64,000 bases of DNA from an uncultured Litoreibacter sp. (GCF_947501785.1 NZ_CANMXB010000001.1:2127048-2191047), one strand, 5' to 3'; shown: positions 45,400 through 55,407, counted from the stretch's first letter. Numbers and translations are program-made. Notes: generated by a model not told the origin, from the letters alone.

Positions 45400-46489
45400 G
45401 GGAGAGCACCTCGTTGTTCAGCTCGGAGCGCAACGCGCCGCCATGTGACGGGTCGAACAGCGTGACCGTTTTGGGGTCAAAACTGAGGCCAACTTTTTCA
45501 CCGACCGTGGCAATCTGGGTGCTGTCAATACGGGCTTTCAGTTCCCCGTTGGGCGTGTCCAGCGTGATGATTTGAGTCGTGCCCAAATACTCCGTCGCCA
45601 GCACCTCGCCGCGGTAGCTGCCGCTGTCCGTTATAGTGATGTGTTCAGGGCGCACGCCGAACACCAGCCCGCCCGATGCCCCTTGAATTTGTTTGGGAAT
45701 ACCATGGGTTTGTCCATTCAGATCAACGGTGTTTGCGCCCTCCGAAACTGCTCCTTCAAAATGCAGGAAGTTCATGGACGGAGAGCCGATGAAGTCGGCG
45801 ACGAACATGGTGGCAGGCTTGTCGTAAATCTCTTGCGGGGTGCCGAATTGTTCGACAACGGCGTTGTTCATCACCACGATTTTGTCGCCCATCTGCATGG
45901 CCTCAAGCTGGTCGTGGGTGACGTACACGGTGGTGGCATTCATGCGATCATGCAGCGCGCGGAGTTCCACGGACATGTGTTCGCGGAACTCGGCATCCAA
46001 GGCCCCCAGCGGTTCGTCCATCATGAAAGCTTTGGGGTCTCGGACGATGGCGCGGCCAAGGGCAACGCGTTGACGGTCGCCGCCTGACAACCCGCCGACG
46101 GGACGTTTCAGGATGTCCTGGATGCCGAGGATGGTCGCGACCTCTTCCACCTTCGCTTTGACCTGCGCGCGGGGCATGCCTTGGCTGACCAAAGGATAGC
46201 TGAGATTCTTGCCCACATTCATATGCGGGTAGAGCGCAAACATCTGAAAAACAAAGGCAATATCGCGTTTTGAGGGCGGCAGCTGGCTGATCTCTTCGCC
46301 GTCGAGATAGATCTCGCCGGAGGTCGGCAGTTCCAGCCCTGCAATCATCCGCAACGTCGTGGTTTTGCCGCATCCAGAGGGGCCAAGCAGCATGAAAAAC
46401 TCGCCGTCTTCGATGGTGAAAGAGCTTTCTTTCACGGCGTTGAAGTCGCCGAAATCCTTGCGGATATTTTTGATTTGTATCTGGGCCAC
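45392..46489 (-). CDS. ABC transporter ATP-binding protein (MalK/UgpC type), first ATPase
   Basis: A 365-residue ATPase. Walker A is LLGPSGCGKTTTLRMIAGLE, the signature GLSGGDRQRVALGRA, Walker B AFMMDEPLGALDAEFR and the H-loop YVTHDQLEAM; the TOBE domain is FGVRPEHITI. It is only about half-identical by eye to the neighbouring ATPase, so the two are distinct subunits and not a duplication artefact. It powers the importer with the permeases upstream. Confidence 0.93.
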   Translation of the reverse strand: MAQIQIKNIRKDFGDFNAVKESSFTIEDGEFFMLLGPSGCGKTTTLRMIAGLELPTSGEIYLDGEEISQLPPSKRDIAFVFQMFALYPHMNVGKNLSYPLVSQGMPRAQVKAKVEEVATILGIQDILKRPVGGLSGGDRQRVALGRAIVRDPKAFMMDEPLGALDAEFREHMSVELRALHDRMNATTVYVTHDQLEAMQMGDKIVVMNNAVVEQFGTPQEIYDKPATMFVADFIGSPSMNFLHFEGAVSEGANTVDLNGQTHGIPKQIQGASGGLVFGVRPEHITITDSGSYRGEVLATEYLGTTQIITLDTPNGELKARIDSTQIATVGEKVGLSFDPKTVTLFDPSHGGALRSELNNEVLSHG

Positions 46490-46493
46490 GGCG

Positions 46494-46682
46494 CTAATCC
46501 TTGAAGTGGGAGACGACGATGAACATCACCGTTCCGACCAGTGTGACGATGAAGGAATAGGTGAAGAGCCACAGCACAAACGGCTGCATCAGCATGAACA
46601 CCCCAAGGCCGATGAGGATGGTTGCAACCAACTCCCATGGGCCCCGTTTGAGGGCCAGAAGGCCGGAGAAAAACGTGCTCAT
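46494..46682 (-). CDS. Small two-helix membrane protein of the ABC operon
   Basis: A 62-residue protein with two membrane helices (about 14-36 and 41-58: ELVATILIGLGVFMLMQPFV and IVTLVGTVMFIVV) and a basic tail. It lies four bases before the first ATPase gene, and no other frame makes sense here. Small extra membrane proteins occur in the glycerol-type ABC operons (DUF2160 position), where their role is unknown. Probably an accessory subunit. Confidence 0.75.
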   Translation of the reverse strand: MSTFFSGLLALKRGPWELVATILIGLGVFMLMQPFVLWLFTYSFIVTLVGTVMFIVVSHFKD

Positions 46683-46709
46683 AGCGGGGCCTCATTTGAC
46701 CGAAAACCG

Positions 46710-46753
46710 ACGTACACAACGCGTACACACCCTGTACACACCCCGTACATACA
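46710..46753. repeat. Four tandem 11-bp repeats (GTACACA)
   Basis: Consecutive 11-mers ACGTACACAAC, GCGTACACACC, CTGTACACACC and CCGTACATACA fill most of the 85 bases between the second permease and the small membrane protein. The period is close to one helical turn. A minisatellite, a protein-binding array or an mRNA spacing element are all possible. Confidence 0.75.
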
Positions 46754-46767
46754 CTTGGCTGTCATAC

Positions 46768-47706
46768 TCATTTGCGAACCGCCCCGAATGTGATCCCTCT
46801 GAGCAGGTGCTTGCGCAGCAGGATGGTGAAAATCATGACCGGCAGCAGGAACAGCGTGACCCCCGCCGCGATCGCAGGCCAATCGAGCCCGCCAACCCCG
46901 ATGATGGTCGGGATGAATGGGGGCGCTGTCTGGGCCGTGCCGGTGGTCAGCAGAACCGCGAAGGCGTATTCGTTCCACGCAAAGATCAGGCAGAAAATCG
47001 CAGTCGAGGCGATGCCCGTTGCGGCCTGTGGCAGCACCACTTTGTAGAAGGCCTGGAAGCGGGTGTAGCCGTCGATCAGCGCGGCTTCCTCATATTCCAG
47101 CGGGATGCCGTCCATGAAGGATTTCAGCAGCCAGACCGCCAGCGAGATATTGACCCCGGTATAGAGCAGGATCATGCCCAGATGCGTGTCGGACAACCCC
47201 AACTGCCGGTACATCAGGAAGATCGGGATGGCCACGGCAATGGGCGGCATCATCCGCGTACTGAGGATGAAGAACAGCAGGTCGTCGGCCAACGGTATCT
47301 TGAAGCGTGAGAACGCATAGGCCGCGAGCGTTCCGAGGAAGACACTTAGGAAGGTAGAACCGAAACCGATGATGACCGAGTTCAGAAACCGTTCGCCGAA
47401 TTTCGAAGGCCCGACAATGACCATGTCATACTGCCGGACAATCTCATCGCGCCAGTTCTGTGGCGGGTTGGCTTCCAAAAACTCCGGCGTCTGCCGGGTG
47501 CGGGTGGTGAAGAGGTTGACGTAGCCCTCCAACGTCGGCTCGAACACCACTTTGGGCGGATAGCTGATCGCGTCTGCGGGCGACTTGAAGCCCGTGAGCA
47601 TGATCCATGCGAGCGGCACCATGGTGACCAGCGCGTAGATGATGACCATCGTGCCCGCAAACCATTTGGCGCGGTTGGAGGGTTCGGTGACGGAGAAGCT
47701 GCTCAT
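46768..47706 (-). CDS. Carbohydrate ABC transporter permease, MalG type
   Basis: A 312-residue inner-membrane permease with six helices and the EAA loop EYEEAALIDGYTRFQAFYKV just before LPQAATGIASTAIFC. An unusually long periplasmic loop between helices 1 and 2 (residues about 45-100, PEFLEANPPQNWRDEIVRQY) is present. ATG 47706 fits better than an upstream start ten codons away. It pairs with the permease 200 bases upstream, an interval holding a long inverted repeat. Confidence 0.9.
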   Translation of the reverse strand: MSSFSVTEPSNRAKWFAGTMVIIYALVTMVPLAWIMLTGFKSPADAISYPPKVVFEPTLEGYVNLFTTRTRQTPEFLEANPPQNWRDEIVRQYDMVIVGPSKFGERFLNSVIIGFGSTFLSVFLGTLAAYAFSRFKIPLADDLLFFILSTRMMPPIAVAIPIFLMYRQLGLSDTHLGMILLYTGVNISLAVWLLKSFMDGIPLEYEEAALIDGYTRFQAFYKVVLPQAATGIASTAIFCLIFAWNEYAFAVLLTTGTAQTAPPFIPTIIGVGGLDWPAIAAGVTLFLLPVMIFTILLRKHLLRGITFGAVRK

Positions 47707-47727
47707 TGGTCGAATTCCTGACGATGA

Positions 47728-47875
47728 GGCCCGCATGGGCCAAGCCCGACCTCGGGGGGGCGGGTGGAAGGATTGTTCAAAGTGGATCGCCCGAAAGCAT
47801 CAAAGACGCGTTTTTTGCGAAGGACAGCTCCGAAAGCCCTCCCGTGGGGGAAGTCGGGCTCGGCCCATGCGGGCC
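47728..47875. repeat. 23-bp inverted repeat spaced by 102 bases (REPIN/MITE-like)
   Basis: The arms at 47728-47750 and 47853-47875 begin GGCCCGCATGGGCC (read inward on each strand) and match at 22 of 23 positions. Each arm's first 14 bases are nearly palindromic by themselves. The element fills the 199-bp gap between two permease genes that are otherwise tightly packed, so it looks inserted. RNA from it could fold into a long hairpin. Confidence 0.7.
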
Positions 47876-47905
47876 GGTGGAGCGGGTTGGCGAACATCTG
47901 CATCA

Positions 47906-48853
47906 TCACCGCTCCTTCACCTTGTTCAGCGCTTTGACGTAGATCGAGGCGAGCCCGAAGACGGTGACAAAGAGGATGATTGCGTAGGCCGACGCATAGC
48001 CGGTGCGCCACTTTTCAAACGCTTCGCGTTTGAGGTTGATCGAAGTCAGCTCGGTCGTTGAACCGGGGCCACCACCCGTCAGCTGCACCACCAGATCAAA
48101 CATCTTGAAGTTCTCGATGCCCCGGAAGAGCACCGCCAGCATCAGGAAGGGCAGCACCATGGGGATGGTGATCGTGAAGAACTGCCGAAGCTTGGAGGCA
48201 CGGTCGACCTCGGCTGCCTCGTAGATGTAGTCGGGGATGGATCGCAATCCCGCCAGACAGATCAGCATGACAAAGGGCGTCCACATCCATGTGTCCACGA
48301 TCACGATGGACCACGGGGCCAGTTGTACCGAGCCGAGCATCTCGAAGCTGGATGGATCCTTGCCGGAGAAGAAGGCGACGATGTAATTGAACAGGCCGAT
48401 TTGCGGCTGATAGAGGAATTTCCAGAAGTTGCCGACGACGGCGGGGCTGAGCATCATCGGCAACACGATGATCGTGGTCCACAGGTCGTTGCCCTTGAAT
48501 TTCTTGTTGATCAGGTAGGCCAGCGTAAAGCCGATGAGCACCTGAAAGAAGATTGTCCAGAACAGGAAATGCGCCGTGGCCTGCATGTTCAGCCAGATGT
48601 CGCTGTCGGTCAGGATGCGTTCGTAGTTGCGCAGCCCGATATTCTTCACCTCGCGACCAATGCGGTTGGCCTTGTAGTCGGTGAAGCTGAGTTGGATCGT
48701 CCAGATCAGCGGAAAGATGTTGATCGCAAGCAGCAGGAAGATCGTGGGGCCAACGAATATCCACGCAATGGCGCGGTCGCTTAGGCCCTTGATCTTGCGC
48801 GCGACGCCTGGCGGCGTGGCACTTGCTGCGCGGGTGACGGGTGTCTCAGACAT
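47906..48853 (-). CDS. Carbohydrate ABC transporter permease, MalF type
   Basis: A 315-residue permease with six predicted helices (first at about 28-50, AIAWIFVGPTIFLLLAINIF) and the EAA loop YEAAEVDRASKLRQFFTITI. ATG 48853 (MSETPVTRAAS) is used. It sits 106 bases downstream of the binding-protein gene and works with the MalG-type partner. Confidence 0.91.
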   Translation of the reverse strand: MSETPVTRAASATPPGVARKIKGLSDRAIAWIFVGPTIFLLLAINIFPLIWTIQLSFTDYKANRIGREVKNIGLRNYERILTDSDIWLNMQATAHFLFWTIFFQVLIGFTLAYLINKKFKGNDLWTTIIVLPMMLSPAVVGNFWKFLYQPQIGLFNYIVAFFSGKDPSSFEMLGSVQLAPWSIVIVDTWMWTPFVMLICLAGLRSIPDYIYEAAEVDRASKLRQFFTITIPMVLPFLMLAVLFRGIENFKMFDLVVQLTGGGPGSTTELTSINLKREAFEKWRTGYASAYAIILFVTVFGLASIYVKALNKVKER

Positions 48854-48959
48854 GTCGCAGGATCCGGTCGTGAGGGGGAAAGGAGGGCACACCCCGGACC
48901 AAAAGTCCGGGGCCGCCCGTCGATTTGAAAGCCTCCAGGAGGAAGGCCATCAAGGGAGG

Positions 48960-50279
48960 TTACAGCTTGCCCTCGTCTTCGAAGACTTCGGTCCAATCCT
49001 CGACCAGCTTGTCCAGCGCTTCCTGCGCAGTGCCTTGGTCGGCGACCACGTAGTCATGCATGCGCTTTTGCATGGCGAGCAGCAGTTCGGCGTAGGCCGG
49101 CTCCTGCCAGAAGTCCTGGACCGAGCCCATGGCCTCCAGGAAGTCGCCCGCAAACGGCGCGCTGTCTTTGAAGCCCGGATCGTTCAACACCGAGTTATGC
49201 GCGGAATAGCCGCCAAGGGACCACCATTTCGCCTGAACATCGGGGTTGGCAAACCACTTGATGTATTCAAGCGCCGCGTCCTGCTTGTCGGAATAGGCCA
49301 CCACGGAGATGCCCTGCCCGCCCAACGTGGACCCGGCCTGGTTCTGCGGCGGATTGACGAAGAAGTCGATCTTGTCGCCGCCGGTGTTGGGGTCCGCATA
49401 GAGCCCTGGGAAGAACGCAAACCAGTTCATCGCCATGGCGACCTGACCGGATTTGAACGCATCAAGGCTCTCCCCCATGTAGGAGTTGGTGTAGCCCGGC
49501 GGCGTCGCGGTTTCGTAGAATTCCTTGTAGAATTCCAGCGCTTCGACGGCTTCGGGCGAGTTTACCGCGCCGTCCATGTCGTAGCTTCCCGGGGTGTTTT
49601 CATATTTGAAGCCCCATGGGTAGAGCGCCGAAGTGATGCCCATTGTGATGCCTTCAGAGCCACGCTCAGTGAAGATCGAGGCGCCGTAGACGGTTTTGCC
49701 GTCGATCTCGCGGCCTTGGAAGAATTGCGCGATTTCGAGCATTTCTTTCTGCGTCTTTGGCTCGCCCAGCTCGCGGCCTGTGGCGTCTTTGAACGCTGCG
49801 CGGATGTCGTCACGCTCAAACCAGTCCTTGCGGTAGAACCAGCCGTTGGCGTCGCCCATCGCTGGCAGGGCGTAATAGTTCGGGGTGCCCTTCGGCCATG
49901 TCGAATACGCGTAGACTGTCGCATCGGCGAAGTCGTCCATCGAGATGCCTTCTTTGTCGAAGAAGTCGTTCAGCTTCACGTAGTGGCCGTTCTCCGCCCC
50001 GCCGCCGATCCATTGGCTATCGCCGATCAATAGGTCGCAAAGCTTGCCGCCGGAGTTCAGCTCGTTGAGCATCCGGTCGGCGAAGTTGGGCCAAGGAATG
50101 AACTCGAAGCTCATGGTGTGGCCGGATTGGCTTTCAAATTCTTTGGACAATTCGACCAGAGCGTTCGCGGGGTCCCAAGCGGCCCAGCAAAGCGTCAGAT
50201 CTTCAGCTTGCGCGGTGCTGCCAACGGATGCGGCGGCAAGGGTGAGCGCACTGACAGATGCCAGTTTCAGGTTTTTCAT
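48960..50279 (-). CDS. ABC transporter sugar/polyol-binding protein
   Basis: A 439-residue extracytoplasmic solute-binding protein (family 1). The signal peptide is MKNLKLASVSALTLAAASVG with cleavage after AQA. The mature N-terminus EDLTLCWAAWDPANALVELS and the aromatic-rich CDLLIGDSQWIGGGAENGHY and NGWFYRKDWFERDD are typical of sugar or polyol binders with stacking Trp/Tyr. It is the first gene of the operon; GGGAGG lies just ahead of the ATG. The ligand is unknown. Confidence 0.92.
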   Translation of the reverse strand: MKNLKLASVSALTLAAASVGSTAQAEDLTLCWAAWDPANALVELSKEFESQSGHTMSFEFIPWPNFADRMLNELNSGGKLCDLLIGDSQWIGGGAENGHYVKLNDFFDKEGISMDDFADATVYAYSTWPKGTPNYYALPAMGDANGWFYRKDWFERDDIRAAFKDATGRELGEPKTQKEMLEIAQFFQGREIDGKTVYGASIFTERGSEGITMGITSALYPWGFKYENTPGSYDMDGAVNSPEAVEALEFYKEFYETATPPGYTNSYMGESLDAFKSGQVAMAMNWFAFFPGLYADPNTGGDKIDFFVNPPQNQAGSTLGGQGISVVAYSDKQDAALEYIKWFANPDVQAKWWSLGGYSAHNSVLNDPGFKDSAPFAGDFLEAMGSVQDFWQEPAYAELLLAMQKRMHDYVVADQGTAQEALDKLVEDWTEVFEDEGKL

Positions 50280-50354
50280 TGGTAGTCCTCCCAGTGTGAT
50301 GACCGGCAGCTGTTGAGGCCTGCCGAATCCAATATCAGACATCCAAACGCTAAA

Positions 50355-50400
50355 TGAGGTGCGTACCTCAAGTCTAGGTATTTTTGACGTGCGTACCTCA
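50355..50400 (-). promoter_or_regulatory. Pair of CG-centred LacI-type operators upstream of polyol ABC operon
   Basis: TGAGGTGCGTACCTCA (50355-50370) and TGACGTGCGTACCTCA (50385-50400) are near-palindromes with central CG, exactly 30 bp apart (about three helical turns, same face). They lie 76-121 bases before the binding-protein start. The LacI regulator in this operon (41701-42759) is the natural candidate to bind both. Confidence 0.7.
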
Positions 50401-50493
50401 AAAATGGGCGCTCTGAGAACTAATTAATTGAAAAATAAAGACAATTAACCTTCACTCATTTCGAGAAGTGTGAGAAACCCCGGGAACCAGCGG

Positions 50494-51560
<1,067 letters not shown>

Positions 51561-51561
<1 letters not shown>

Positions 51562-52826
51562 TACGCCACACCTTCCAATTTAGTTTCATGCTGCCACGAC
51601 AGCCACACGGCGGCCGTCCAAGAGAAGTTCGCACCGACGCAGCCATCCCCCGTCAGCGGGTTGAAGCATTCCCAGAAGCCCGACTTTTCAATGGCGCGGC
51701 ACAGGTCGTCGCGGATCTGTTGGCCCAGCTCCGGCTCGCCCTGTTCGGTCAATCCAAGCGCCGTCATGTAATTCATCTGCGGCCAGACCGGCCCGCACCA
51801 ATAGCGCTGCGGCTCGAAGTCGGCGGCGTCCGGGTCCCAGCTGGGCAGCATGAACTCGACCGCCCCCGAGATGCGGCGCAGGTTGTCCAGCACCCGGGCG
51901 CGCTGCTCGGGCGTCCCGGCATCAGCGTAGAAACACAGCGCGCTGCAATTGCTGAACCCGCTGGAGAATACGCCGGACCGAATGTCGCGCGCAGTGAAGG
52001 CCCCCAAATCGTCGTTCCAAAGATAATCAGTGGCGGCCTCGCCTTTGGCGATCCAGCCCTTGATTTCGTCCTGCACCGCCGCCGCTTTGCCTAGCCGCTG
52101 CGCCATGGCCAGAAGGTCCTTATCGGCGCGCAGCAGGACGAAATGAATGTTGGGGTCGGCCATCAGGAACGGACCTTCATCGGTCAACCGGCGCTGGTCC
52201 CAGCCGATGCTGTCGCCGAATTGTACGATGGTCAGGTACTTGTCGTACTGCTCCTGCGTGGGACGGTACTGGGGGTTCACATGCTTGTTGTCCATGCGGG
52301 TGTAGGGCGCCAGATCAGGCGCAATGTTCATCTGGTCCAGCCCAATATTCCATTCGGGGCAATTGTCGCGACCGGTTTCCCACGGATGTACCGTCGCCAC
52401 GATGCCGTCGACCGTGCGGGCCTCGTGGTACCATTTGTGCCACGCGAATATTTGGTCAAAGACCTGCGCCCTACGTGTGGGGGCGTCCTCGGTCAACTGG
52501 CGCACAATCGTGGCCAGAACTGGCGGCTGCGACACACCTGTGGAGGGTATGTCCCCCGGCGTTGAGCCCCAGCGAGACGGGCCGGGAAAATAGGCAGGGT
52601 CGTCGCTGCGAAAAATGATGCTGGGGATCATGCCATCCGGCCATTGGCCGTCGAGCAGTGAGGTGATTTCTGCCCAGGCGCGATCCATGTCGTAGGTGGC
52701 GATGCCTAGCGCGATGAACGCGCTGTCCCAGTTCCACTGATACGGGTACAGGCCAGCCGTCGGGATGGTGAACCCCCCGCGGTCGTTTTTGACCAGCGTA
52801 TCAATGGCGATTTGGGTCAGAGACAT
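51561..52826 (-). CDS. GH63-type (MGH1-like) glucosylglycerate/mannosylglycerate hydrolase-like enzyme
   Basis: A 421-residue (alpha/alpha)6-barrel glycoside hydrolase, the length of mannosylglycerate and glucosylglycerate hydrolases. PYQWNWDSAFIALG is the family's substrate-clamp motif, HPWETGRDNCPEWN carries the likely catalytic acid Asp, QYRPTQEQYDKY the lid loop, and FSWTAAVWLSW the C-terminal block. There is no signal peptide, so it acts on imported sugar in the cytoplasm. It lies three bases after a permease gene and overlaps the ATPase gene. Trehalose or another glucoside remain alternatives. Confidence 0.78.
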
Positions 52827-52829
52827 GGG

Positions 52830-54062
52830 TTATCCTTTCACACTTCCAGCCGTGAGCCCTGCAACGAGGAAACGCTCGAACCACAGAAACAGGGCCAACA
52901 CGGGCACCGTGGCAATCACGGCACCGGCCATCAGATGCTGGCGCGGCACCTCGGAGGAATTCAGCTCAGCAATCCCGCGCGACAGGGTGTAGAGGTCAAC
53001 ATTGTCGAGGAACATGAAGGCGAAGAGGAACTCGTTCCAGGCGATCATAAAGACGTAGAGCGCGACGGATGCCAGTGCGGGCAGCGCCAGCGGTAGGGTA
53101 ATCTTGCGGATGACATTGAGCCGGGTGAGCCCGTCCATCAGCCCTGCCTCCTCCAACTCGGCCGGGATGCCACGGAAGTAGCCTTGCAGCATGTAGAGCG
53201 CGACGGGGATCGTCGTGGCGGGGTAGACCAGCATCAACCCCCACAGCGTGTTGCGCATGCCCAGCTGGCTGAAGATCGCGTAGAGCGGGATCACCAGCAC
53301 GATCATGGGCACCATGTAGATCAAGAGGATCGACCGGCTGAGGAAGTTCTGGCCCGGGAATTTCAGCCGCGCCACGGCGTAGGCCCCGGGGACCGCGAAG
53401 AACAGCGTGATCAGCACGGTGGCGACAGAGACCATGGCCGAATTCAACAGGTAGCTGCCGAAATGGTACTGGGTGAACAGCTCTATGTAGCTGCGAAACA
53501 GCGCCTCCGCCCCTTGGGCGAAGTTGATGGAGAAATCGAGCGGGTTGGACAGCAGCAGCTGCTGGTTCTTGAGGCTCATCATCACCATGACGAAGAACGG
53601 CAGCGCGACCGCGATGGTGAAGACGACCAGCCCAAAGCCCTTGAGGAAGCGCAGGCACAGCACCTCGACATTGTAGCGGCGTTCGGTGCCGGGCCCCAAA
53701 TTCTTGGCCGTTAGGTTGGTGGCTTGCACCGCGAAGACGCCCAAGAGGATGGTAAAGATCAACTGACCAAATGGGTAGGTTTCCAGCCCAAGGCCGAGCG
53801 GCGTGGCCCCGGACGCCAAGGTCAGCACCAACACGAACACGAAGACCGCAAGCGCCACCATGGCGGGCGTGCGTTTTGCAGGGGCGAGCCCCGTCAGCAC
53901 CGCTGCCGCGACAACGCCCGCAACCGCGCCTGCGGTGACTTGTGGCTGGAACGGGTGGCCCGAGATGAACAGCGCCAACAGCGTGATCAGGATCGCCGAG
54001 ATCGCGCCCCAGAGCGCGCCAAACAGCAGGCAGAGGTAGAAGATGTTTCCAAAGCGGCTCAT
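52830..54062 (-). CDS. ABC sugar permease (MalG type) with extra N-terminal four-helix region
   Basis: A 410-residue permease, about 130 longer than usual. Residues 1-130 contain about four extra helices (YLCLLFGALWGAISAILITL, AGAVAGVVAAAVLTGLA, MVALAVFVFVLVLTLASGA, LIFTILLGVFAVQ). The normal six-helix MalG core follows from about residue 140, with its EAA loop AELEEAGLMDGLTRLNVIRK. It overlaps the other permease gene by four bases (ATGA). The extension looks native because codon use and reading frame continue smoothly. Confidence 0.88.
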   Translation of the reverse strand: MSRFGNIFYLCLLFGALWGAISAILITLLALFISGHPFQPQVTAGAVAGVVAAAVLTGLAPAKRTPAMVALAVFVFVLVLTLASGATPLGLGLETYPFGQLIFTILLGVFAVQATNLTAKNLGPGTERRYNVEVLCLRFLKGFGLVVFTIAVALPFFVMVMMSLKNQQLLLSNPLDFSINFAQGAEALFRSYIELFTQYHFGSYLLNSAMVSVATVLITLFFAVPGAYAVARLKFPGQNFLSRSILLIYMVPMIVLVIPLYAIFSQLGMRNTLWGLMLVYPATTIPVALYMLQGYFRGIPAELEEAGLMDGLTRLNVIRKITLPLALPALASVALYVFMIAWNEFLFAFMFLDNVDLYTLSRGIAELNSSEVPRQHLMAGAVIATVPVLALFLWFERFLVAGLTAGSVKG

Positions 54063-55351
54063 GCGTCATCCTCCGGCGAGAACTTGAAGAAGATCACCGA
54101 GAACATCAGCAGGATCAGGAACACGACGACCGCGACCGCCGCGCCCGCGCCGAGGTTGGAAATAGCGAAGGCCTGTTCGTAGACATTGACCGTCAGGGTT
54201 CGGGTGCCCGCTGCCCCGCCGGTGAGCAGGAAGATGTCGTCAAACTTGTTGAACGTCCAGATGAAGCGCAGCAGGAACAGCACCGCCATGATGCCCATCA
54301 GCTGCGGCAGGGAGATGAAGCGGAACTGCTGTAACGGGGTCGCCCCGTCAATTTCCGCCGCCTCGTAGATATCGGTCGACATGGACTGCATACGCGCCAG
54401 AATGAACAACATCGCCAGCGGGAAATAGCGCCAAATCTCGAAGATGATGACGACCGTCAGGGCGACAGGGAAGTTGAAGGTGAGACCAAGGAAACTGATC
54501 TCTGCCACGCGCTGGCCGAGAAAGCTGATCGGGCCGTCGATGACGCCAAGCTGGATCAGCAGCGCGTTCAACGTGCCGCCCGGGCCGGGGTCCAGCAGCA
54601 GCACCCAGGCAAGCGCCACAGCGATGACGGGGGCCACATAGGGTGACAGGAATAACCCACGCAAGACGCTGCGGCCACGGAACGCCATGTTCATCAGCTG
54701 CGCCGCGAACAGCCCCATGACCAGCGCGCCGATGGTGCCTGCGATGGTGTAATACATCGACGCCCAAAGCACCGCCCAGAAATCGGAAGCGTTGAAAACC
54801 TTGCGGAAGTTGTCGAGCGTGAAGTCGTTATTGGTCAGGATGTTTTCGGGGACGAAGTCAAAGTCCGGCTTGGTATCTTTGACGTTGGGCGGATCACTTA
54901 GAAACGCGGCGGTAGCAGCGACGCGAACCAGGATATCCTCGCGCTGCCCTGCCTCGTAATCGCCCAGCTCGCAGCGCAGATCGAGGCCATCCAAGGTGCA
55001 ACGGTCGTCTACGCTCAGCACGGTGAGCGAGGCGGGCAACGTGTCGGTCATGACCACATCTGCAATCGCGCTTTTGCGCGACGAGTTGCGGGCGCGGTAC
55101 CGAATGTCGGCCTCGTCGCCGACGGCTTCCAAATCACCCATGACCCGTTCATTGATCAAGATAGAGGGGGCGCGCAGGTCGCCCAATGTGACCGGTTTGA
55201 AGCTGATCCACACATTCGCGACCAGCGGAAACAGAACGACCGACAAAACGATCAAAAACGTGGGCAGCAGCAGCGCATAGGCGAAACGCATTTCGCGCTT
55301 GGCCAGTGGCCCCAAGCCTTTTGGCGGCTGCGGTTTGCTTTGATCTGTCAT
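54059..55351 (-). CDS. ABC sugar permease (MalF type) with inserted DUF11-like domain
   Basis: A 430-residue permease, about 130 longer than usual. Helix 1 is at about 23-46. Residues 80-150 (DNA 54902-55114) form a beta-rich insert, IRYRARNSSRKSAIADVVMT then DTLPASLTVLSV and RCELGDYEAGQREDILVRV, that reads like one DUF11/Ig-like repeat; topology puts it outside the membrane. The six-helix core resumes with FTLDNFRKVFNASDFWAVLW and has EAA loop YEAAEIDGATPLQQFRFISL. ATG 55351 (MTDQSKPQ) is chosen. The insert may contact the binding protein, as the P2 loop does in MalF. Confidence 0.88.
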   Translation of the reverse strand: MTDQSKPQPPKGLGPLAKREMRFAYALLLPTFLIVLSVVLFPLVANVWISFKPVTLGDLRAPSILINERVMGDLEAVGDEADIRYRARNSSRKSAIADVVMTDTLPASLTVLSVDDRCTLDGLDLRCELGDYEAGQREDILVRVAATAAFLSDPPNVKDTKPDFDFVPENILTNNDFTLDNFRKVFNASDFWAVLWASMYYTIAGTIGALVMGLFAAQLMNMAFRGRSVLRGLFLSPYVAPVIAVALAWVLLLDPGPGGTLNALLIQLGVIDGPISFLGQRVAEISFLGLTFNFPVALTVVIIFEIWRYFPLAMLFILARMQSMSTDIYEAAEIDGATPLQQFRFISLPQLMGIMAVLFLLRFIWTFNKFDDIFLLTGGAAGTRTLTVNVYEQAFAISNLGAGAAVAVVVFLILLMFSVIFFKFSPEDDA

Positions 55352-55407
55352 GACGTGCGTCCAAATGTCGGGTGGCGCGGGAGATCCCCGCGCCACCCGT
55401 TATGGTC

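Noticed and set aside
48681-50033. Plus-strand open frame of 450 residues
   Set aside because: Antisense to the binding-protein and permease genes, with no recognisable domain.
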